Positions 60,477 to 64,000 of a stretch of 64,000 nt of DNA are shown here, piece after piece. The notes beneath the pieces are model-generated. The model saw nothing but the letters and a program-made list of their open reading frames with translations, was not told where the DNA came from and did no database searches. Position 1 is the stretch's first letter. Each line of letters opens with the position of its first letter. Position numbers and translations under genes: made by a program. Source of the stretch: Phallusia mammillata (Eukaryota > Chordata > Ascidiacea > Phlebobranchia > Ascidiidae); NCBI GenBank assembly GCA_003260075.1, contig QLIY01000561.1, positions 43,222 to 107,221 of the forward strand, read 5' to 3'.

Positions 60477-61538
60477 TGTCTTTTTTAATGATTCAAACAA
60501 AGGCATTAGCAGACTTTCATTTTTGTGCCTATGTCAATTGGATCGATCAAACATATATATTTTTATTGATTTCAGCACGGAGAAACTAATATGCAGTAAA
60601 CTATGTACGTTAAACATGTTTCTACATTAGACTGACCTGATCCAATTTGAGATGGATATAGATTTTACAAGTCATATGACTATATAAGTGAAGTGGATTG
60701 CGTTTTCCTTTTTTACAATAGCAGTATCATACTTCAAACGTTGTGAGTGAGATAGCCTTACTCAGCAATTATATTCCCAGGCAATAATTAATATTTAGCA
60801 TCAGTTCAGAAAGGGTCCAGTTAAAAACAACTTTAATTTAGGTTCAAATGACCGATCAAATGTGCGTGAAATGTAAACAGTGCCCCGCCCCTTTCCTAAC
60901 AACTCACATTTCCCGAATCTCGTGTTATAGCGACAACAGCGGCAACAGGCCAACAGCCACAACGTCGCACGCAATCAGGAACGGACGTAAACAGGAATGA
61001 GAACGAAGCGAAGCGGTTTTCTAAACAAGAATACGAAACACTTGACAACGCACAAAAATGCCGTAAATGACCAACTTACCAACTGTTTTGCGACGCAGGT
61101 CAACACTGGTACAGCACACGCATCAACAGTTGCAGAACGATGATACAATAGGTGCAAGCACTATAGGAAATACAGTATGCCATTAGCCACATGTGTTAAA
61201 CCCATGAATTAATTTAGGTCACAAGTCAAATTAAACACTCACCGACAATCAAGGTGGCCCCCCCCCCCGTAAATGACCAACTTACCAACTGTTTTGCGAC
61301 GCAGGTCAACACTGGAACAGCACATGCATCAACAGTTGCAGAACGATGATACAATAGGTGCAAGCAATATAGGAAATACAGTATGCCATAAGCCACATGT
61401 GTTAAACCCATGAATTCATTTAGGTCACAAGTCAAATTAAACACTCACCGACAATCAAGGTGAACAGCCTTCACTTGAAGATTAGTTGTCACAAAGTCTG
61501 TCGTCACAAAAATCTAATTTAGCCTTATTTGTCTCCAA

Positions 61539-61603
<65 letters not shown>

Positions 61604-63468
61604 TGTACAGTAAAATGAACCAATCATTGCAACATTCAGACAATAGCCTTCTAATTTTATTGTTACGAACATGGCCATTGGAACGTCATAGCAGGGAACA
61701 ATGGGAAAAGTTGGTCATGCGAAACTGAACGTGGAGATGTAACGGTGCTAGATGATACTAGTTGCACAAAACTTCTGAGCGGACTTCAGTGGCCCCACAT
61801 TGGTAGTAGGTAACGCAAAAGAGCAAAAAAATCGTGTCAAGACTAATTGCGTTTGTCTTGGTGTTTGATAATTTTACAAGGCACATCATGCCATAACTTA
61901 GTGCATAAAAAAGTTGCCTTTTCTGAGCATTGCTTGTTTTAAAAGATTATATTGTACAGTTGATTGCACATGTAAGAGTTTACCCCCCCCCCTGGTGTTT
62001 GATAATTTTACAAGGCACATCATGCCATAACTTAGTGCATTGCATTTGCTCTTAAAGAGAATGGTAACTGGACTGGGTAGAACTTGGAAAAAAACATTCT
62101 TGACTTAGACAGTTAGATTAGTAATTCAGATAAAAAAAAGTTGCCTTTTCTGAGTATTGCTTGTTTTAAAAGATTATATTGTACAGTTGATGGCACATGT
62201 AAGAGTTTGAAAACTTTTACAGGACACAAGCAGCAGATAAGAGAACCTTGTTTTTGATTAACTTGATTTGTTTGGCCAAATTACTTTCATTTTGCAATCT
62301 TGACAAAGTTTTGTGAGGTGATTGGCTCCTATCTATGTTTATTAAATTGAAATAAAACTTAAGTGACAAATATATGTTATTAATTTGTGTAAATTTAATG
62401 ATGGCAATGAAAAGAATCATTTTTTACTCTGTTGATGAAAATAAACAAATAATTATTAAAAGAGAGGTTCAAAAGTTTTAAAGATGTAATGCAACTTTTA
62501 ATTTAGGGAGTTTTGTTGAAGTTTTGCATTTCCCCCCCCCCTTTGTGAGGTGATTGGCTCCTATCTATGTTTATTAAATTGAAATAAAATTTAAGTGACA
62601 AATATATGTTATTAATTTGTGTAAATTTAATGATACCATTGAAAATAATTTTTTAACCTGTTGGTAAAAACAAATATCAAAAGAAAGGTTCAAAAAACTT
62701 AGGAACACTACACAGCCTTGAAAAGTAATTTCAAAAAGTTTGGAAGATGCAATGCAACTTTTAAGTTTTGAGAAGTTTTGCATTGTTATGCATATTGTCA
62801 ATATTTTTGTTTCTTGTGTAGATCTGTACACACATGGATGAAAGTGTTGCTACCTGTTTGCATATACCTGATGAATGTTAAAACCATTTCCTCAGTACAT
62901 GATGAGGAGCTAAACATTTAAGTTCTGTTGGATTTTCCTTATGTTTCCTGTCATACCACAGTAACCACTTGATAGCTTTTCTTAGCCTAGCAACATGCAC
63001 AGGAAACTCTTTTGGTGAACAACAACTAGCAGTTACTCTGAGTAACTTACTCATAACACAGGAAGTCGGTCAAGAAGTTAGTTATTTGAAGGAAAGTAGC
63101 TGAATTTTGTTGCTGTGAAGGCTGTAGTTTTCCTGTTGTTGTGACGAACTTATATTTCTAGAAGATCATAATGCAGTATGTTTATGATGGTGGAAATTCT
63201 GGATACTGTGACTACCAGAACTTTGGACTCAAACATCTTCTGTTGAGTCCCCCCCCCCTCAATATTTTTGTTTCTTGTGTAGATCTGTACACACATGGAT
63301 GAAAGTACACACATGGATAACATATACCTGGTGAATGTTTGCCCCCCCCCCTTTTTCAATAATAAACAAATTACAAGTATGCACAAGATTGTTTTTCTTA
63401 TTCTAAATGACTAAAATTAAAGTTCAAAGCTAAATATTTTACAGTTAAACTATATCAAACTTTGGTTG
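60477..63468. other. Region without a supported gene
   Basis: Contains joins at 61259, 61983, 62532, 63249 and 63342 with duplicated flanks and a 64-base C filler at 61540-61603. On the minus strand, donors such as CAGTTG/GTAAGT at about 61077 (and its duplicate at 61283) might mark a noncoding first exon of a leftward gene, but no coding exon follows. Confidence 0.45.
61540..61603. other. 64-base C run, probable gap filler
   Basis: Uninterrupted C run giving a false polyproline ORF. Flanks are not duplicated. Confidence 0.75.
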
Positions 63469-63639
63469 TGTTAAGTATTACGCATTTCGAGGCCTGTGTT
63501 GTACTCATTTCGCACCTTGCGTTTTAATTACTTGATTCGCATTCTTGTGCTGCTATGCTAATTGATTTAGGTGCTATATAAACCGTGCTTGTTTTCGTAT
63601 TATTCATTCTATTGATTTGCTCTGATCGAGAATACAACA
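63469..63639 (+). mobile_element. Left LTR of a Ty3/Gypsy-like retrotransposon
   Basis: A ~171-bp block starting TGTT and ending AACA, with a TATA-like GCTATATAAACC near 63570. It is followed by GGCGACGAGGATA, which looks like a primer-binding site. The right LTR is outside the window, so the boundary is inferred from the TG/CA ends and the primer-binding site. Confidence 0.65.
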
Positions 63640-63656
63640 TTGGCGACGAGGATATT
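63640..63656 (+). other. Probable tRNA primer-binding site
   Basis: TTGGCGACGAGGATA directly after the LTR end, the position and style found in Gypsy-group elements. I could not assign the tRNA with certainty. Confidence 0.55.
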
Positions 63657-63694
63657 TTTCGACTTCACGCAATTGGAAATCTTCACTTCTGACG

Positions 63695-64000
63695 ATGGAA
63701 AAGTTTTTCGACTTTATGCAAAAGCAAGTGGAAGTTCAAGAAAGACGTCACCAAGAACAAATGGAAGTTATGATGACGCTACTGAAGAAGACATCCTCCG
63801 ATGAAAGTTCTTCTTCAGCCCGTATCAGCGCACCCCAGGCGACGTGGAGCTATGGCAAGACTATTTGTCTAGGTTTTACACTTTTGTTAAGGCTCATGAA
63901 GTTCCCGAGACGAGACAAGCGCAAGTTTTTCTGACGAATCAAAGCGGTACTGTTTACAAGCTTCTGGCCAACTTGGCATCGCAGAGTTCTCCACCCAAAC
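63695..64000 (+). CDS. gag N-terminus of an LTR retrotransposon, frame break, cut by window end
   Basis: Begins MEKFFDFMQKQVEVQERRHQ, a Gln/Glu/Met-rich start typical of invertebrate Gypsy gag. The ATG frame stops at 63934. From about 63830 to the window end a second frame carries gag-like content (ELWQDYLSRF, VYKLLANLA), so a single frameshift separates the two parts. The element may be old or the shift may be an assembly error. Pol lies beyond the window. Confidence 0.6.

Overview
The window is animal nuclear DNA. Genes have introns with standard GT-AG boundaries, AT-rich intergenic DNA, dispersed short transposons and long microsatellites. The protein set (FERM-SH2-pseudokinase-kinase JAKs, TIMELESS, INO80C) is metazoan. 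The compact genes and the strongly polymorphic duplicated contig ends fit a highly heterozygous marine invertebrate; an ascidian of the Ciona type is my best guess, which is inference and not proven here.

Layout. (1) 82-5044, minus: the N-terminal ~350 residues of an unrecognised Ser/Thr/Arg-rich protein; nine coding exons whose splice phases all agree, running off the left edge. (2) 5.1-11.1 kb: no gene; foldback element, 177-bp tandem repeats, a (TG)n tract of about 133 units. (3) 11136-14489 and 16891-20596, plus: two tandem Janus kinase genes, each coding in one uninterrupted exon. Between them lies an inverted pair of 31-bp minisatellite arrays. (4) 23029-27619, minus: C-terminal part of a single-pass membrane protein with a ~650-residue cytoplasmic tail ending in a PDZ-binding TDL. 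(5) 27.6-41.8 kb: no gene I can support; hAT-type MITEs and many assembly joins. (6) 41795-43110, minus: INO80C, a subunit of the INO80 chromatin remodeller. (7) 43833-56503, plus: TIMELESS, about 26 exons, head to head with INO80C. (8) 57290-60476, plus: two tandem hotdog-fold thioesterase-like genes with a pseudogene piece between them. (9) 63469-64000: left LTR, primer-binding site and start of gag of a Ty3/Gypsy-like retrotransposon.

A major artefact must be understood before using the sequence. About 40 runs of G (left of 51.6 kb) or C (right of 57.4 kb) look like gap filler. Many are exactly 10 bases and are flanked by near-identical copies of the same sequence, as expected for overlapping contig ends, probably two haplotypes, joined by a fixed-size gap. 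These joins break the second JAK gene, duplicate exons of TIMELESS and interrupt the membrane-protein tail; they also create false polyglycine and polyproline ORFs.

JAK transduces cytokine-receptor signals to STATs; TIMELESS and INO80C both act at chromatin and replication forks and share a ~720-bp promoter region. I found no clearly novel multi-gene system. The observations most worth following are the intronless tandem JAK pair, the inverted minisatellite beside it, and several short repeats carrying a hammerhead-like core.
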